DNA from: an uncultured Collinsella sp. | GTDB taxonomy: Bacteria; Actinomycetota; Coriobacteriia; Coriobacteriales; Coriobacteriaceae | Length of the DNA: 6,230 nt | Assembly: GCA_958421275.1 (NCBI GenBank) | Contig: CATZLI010000017.1 | Coordinates: forward strand, 1-6,230 | Reading direction: 5' to 3' | Shown: positions 5,614-6,230 of the stretch, piece after piece | How the letters are laid out: the number at the start of each line of letters is the position of its first letter | Numbering within the stretch: the stretch's first letter is position 1 | The notes under the pieces: model-generated | Told to the model about the DNA's origin: nothing | What the model saw: the letters and a program-made list of their open reading frames with translations, nothing else | The model's database searches: none | Position numbers and translations under genes: made by a program

Positions 5614-6102
5614 TTAGGCCAGCCCTCCCATGGCATCAAATTCGGCCTTGATCTTCTCGGCGACATTCCGATACGACTTATATAGACTTGAATCGCGTTT
5701 GACTTCGTCGGTCATAACGGGAATCTCCAATTTGGAAACCTCGTCTTTTCCCGTCTGAACCGCCACAACAACGCCCATACCAAGACACATATTACGCTTG
5801 GCGGCATTTATTTTTGCTGCCTTGGCAGGATTCGCCAGGATACGCTGGGCAAATTCCCGTTTTGAGGCCACTTCCTCGGCCTCCGGATCGCCTGCCTCGG
5901 CCACTTCGCACTGCAACACGTCCGCATAGTCAAAAATCTTCGGCTCGCCGCCGCGCTGATGTACGGCCCACTTGCGACGCGTGGCATCCTGGTAGATAGC
6001 CGGCAAAAACGTAAACCGCGGCGGGTCCAAAATCGTATCCGTGATGGTAAACACATCGGGATCAAAGGCATCCTGCGGGTTTTTCTTCTTGAACAGCCCC
6101 AT
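5614..6102 (-). CDS. Hypothetical protein, 162 residues, function unknown
   Basis: I do not recognise this protein. It begins MGLFKKKNPQDAFDP. The first half (about 17-68) alternates hydrophobic and polar residues, with RFTFLPAIY and KWAVHQ, and looks beta-rich, perhaps a small PH-like fold. The middle (about 73-103) is a charged, Ala-rich, probably helical stretch. A short hydrophobic strand, MCLGMGVVVAVQ (105-116), is followed by a helical C-terminus ending KIKAEFDAMGGLA. There is no signal peptide, no membrane span and no cysteine cluster. The ATG at 6102 follows GGGAGG at a spacing of about 6. An in-frame start 24 codons upstream adds a hydrophobic leader but lies over the likely promoter and lacks such a site. 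It stands 38 bases upstream of regulator 2 and probably shares its transcript. High G/C third positions and the strong ribosome binding site support it as a real gene. Confidence 0.78.
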   Translation of the reverse strand: MGLFKKKNPQDAFDPDVFTITDTILDPPRFTFLPAIYQDATRRKWAVHQRGGEPKIFDYADVLQCEVAEAGDPEAEEVASKREFAQRILANPAKAAKINAAKRNMCLGMGVVVAVQTGKDEVSKLEIPVMTDEVKRDSSLYKSYRNVAEKIKAEFDAMGGLA

Positions 6103-6139
6103 ATCAGCCTCCCGTACTAGCATTAAACAACTCAAGCTG

Positions 6140-6148
6140 AATATAGCA
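6140..6148 (-). promoter_or_regulatory. Candidate extended -10 promoter for the hypothetical-regulator unit
   Basis: On the minus strand TGCTATATT fits an extended -10 element (TGn followed by TATAAT with one mismatch). No good -35 hexamer is seen at 16-18 bases upstream, which extended -10 promoters can tolerate. It would start transcription about 30 bases before the ATG at 6102, leaving room for the GGGAGG ribosome binding site. It is the best promoter-like match in the 98-base gap right of the hypothetical gene, but it is a prediction from the motif only. Confidence 0.4.
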
Positions 6149-6200
6149 CCAATTTCAAGCCGCCGCTTTATCACATCGGTGCGCGGCGCCTATGGCTCGC

Positions 6201-6230
6201 TCAGCGGAAGAGTTTACGGACGAGGGCCGG
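6201..6230 (-). CDS. Possible C-terminal tail of a gene beginning beyond the right edge
   Basis: The minus strand is open from the edge and reads PALVRKLFR before a TGA at 6203-6201. Six of the nine third positions are G or C within a basic, helical-looking tail, which fits a gene end in this genome. Nine residues are far too few to identify a family. A plus-strand alternative (ATG at 6192) has no ribosome binding site. The 98 bases between this stop and the hypothetical gene hold a weak GCCGC/GCGGC inverted repeat without a U-run, so no convincing terminator separates the two. Confidence 0.3.
   Translation of the reverse strand, partial: PALVRKLFR

Noticed and set aside
6192..6230. Possible plus-strand gene start at the right edge (ATG at 6192)
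   Set aside because: No ribosome binding site is visible, and the minus-strand reading has better third-position composition.

Overview
The window reads as a carbohydrate-uptake locus from a GC-rich Gram-positive gut bacterium. The best guess is a Coriobacteriia member such as Collinsella. This rests on the strong G/C bias at third codon positions, strong purine-rich ribosome binding sites, a mannose-family PTS and HutC-type regulators. The taxon is an inference from style, not from a marker gene. Every convincing gene lies on the minus strand, so the transcription order runs from the right edge to the left edge.

Right part (about 6200 to 4110): after a possible gene tail at the edge come a small protein of unknown function (162 aa) and two GntR/HutC-family regulators with UTRA domains. 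The two regulator genes overlap by 16 bases. A candidate extended -10 promoter precedes the small protein, and the three genes look like one transcription unit.

Middle (4109 to 3916): a 194-base AT-rich spacer separates the regulators from the structural genes. It holds a perfect 10-base palindrome TGTATATACA of the HutC-operator type and two copies of TTTGATACC exactly 33 bases apart. This is the probable control region of the structural operon.

Left part (3915 to 1): two different double-SIS-domain proteins are followed by separate EIIA, EIIB and EIIC subunits of a mannose-family PTS. EIIC runs off the left edge, and an EIID gene is expected just beyond it. The second SIS protein resembles the FrlB/FraB/GfrF deglycases that split 6-phosphorylated Amadori compounds. 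The first is more GlmS/AgaS-like. Both keep a Glu and a His 16 residues apart, matching the catalytic pair of the FraB/FrlB and GlmS families.

Together this looks like a counterpart of the Salmonella gfrABCDEF system: the PTS imports and phosphorylates a glycated amino acid (fructoselysine, glucoselysine or a relative) and two SIS deglycases release glucose-6-phosphate and the amino acid. The substrate is inferred from gene content and motifs. An amino-sugar substrate handled by isomerases is the main alternative.
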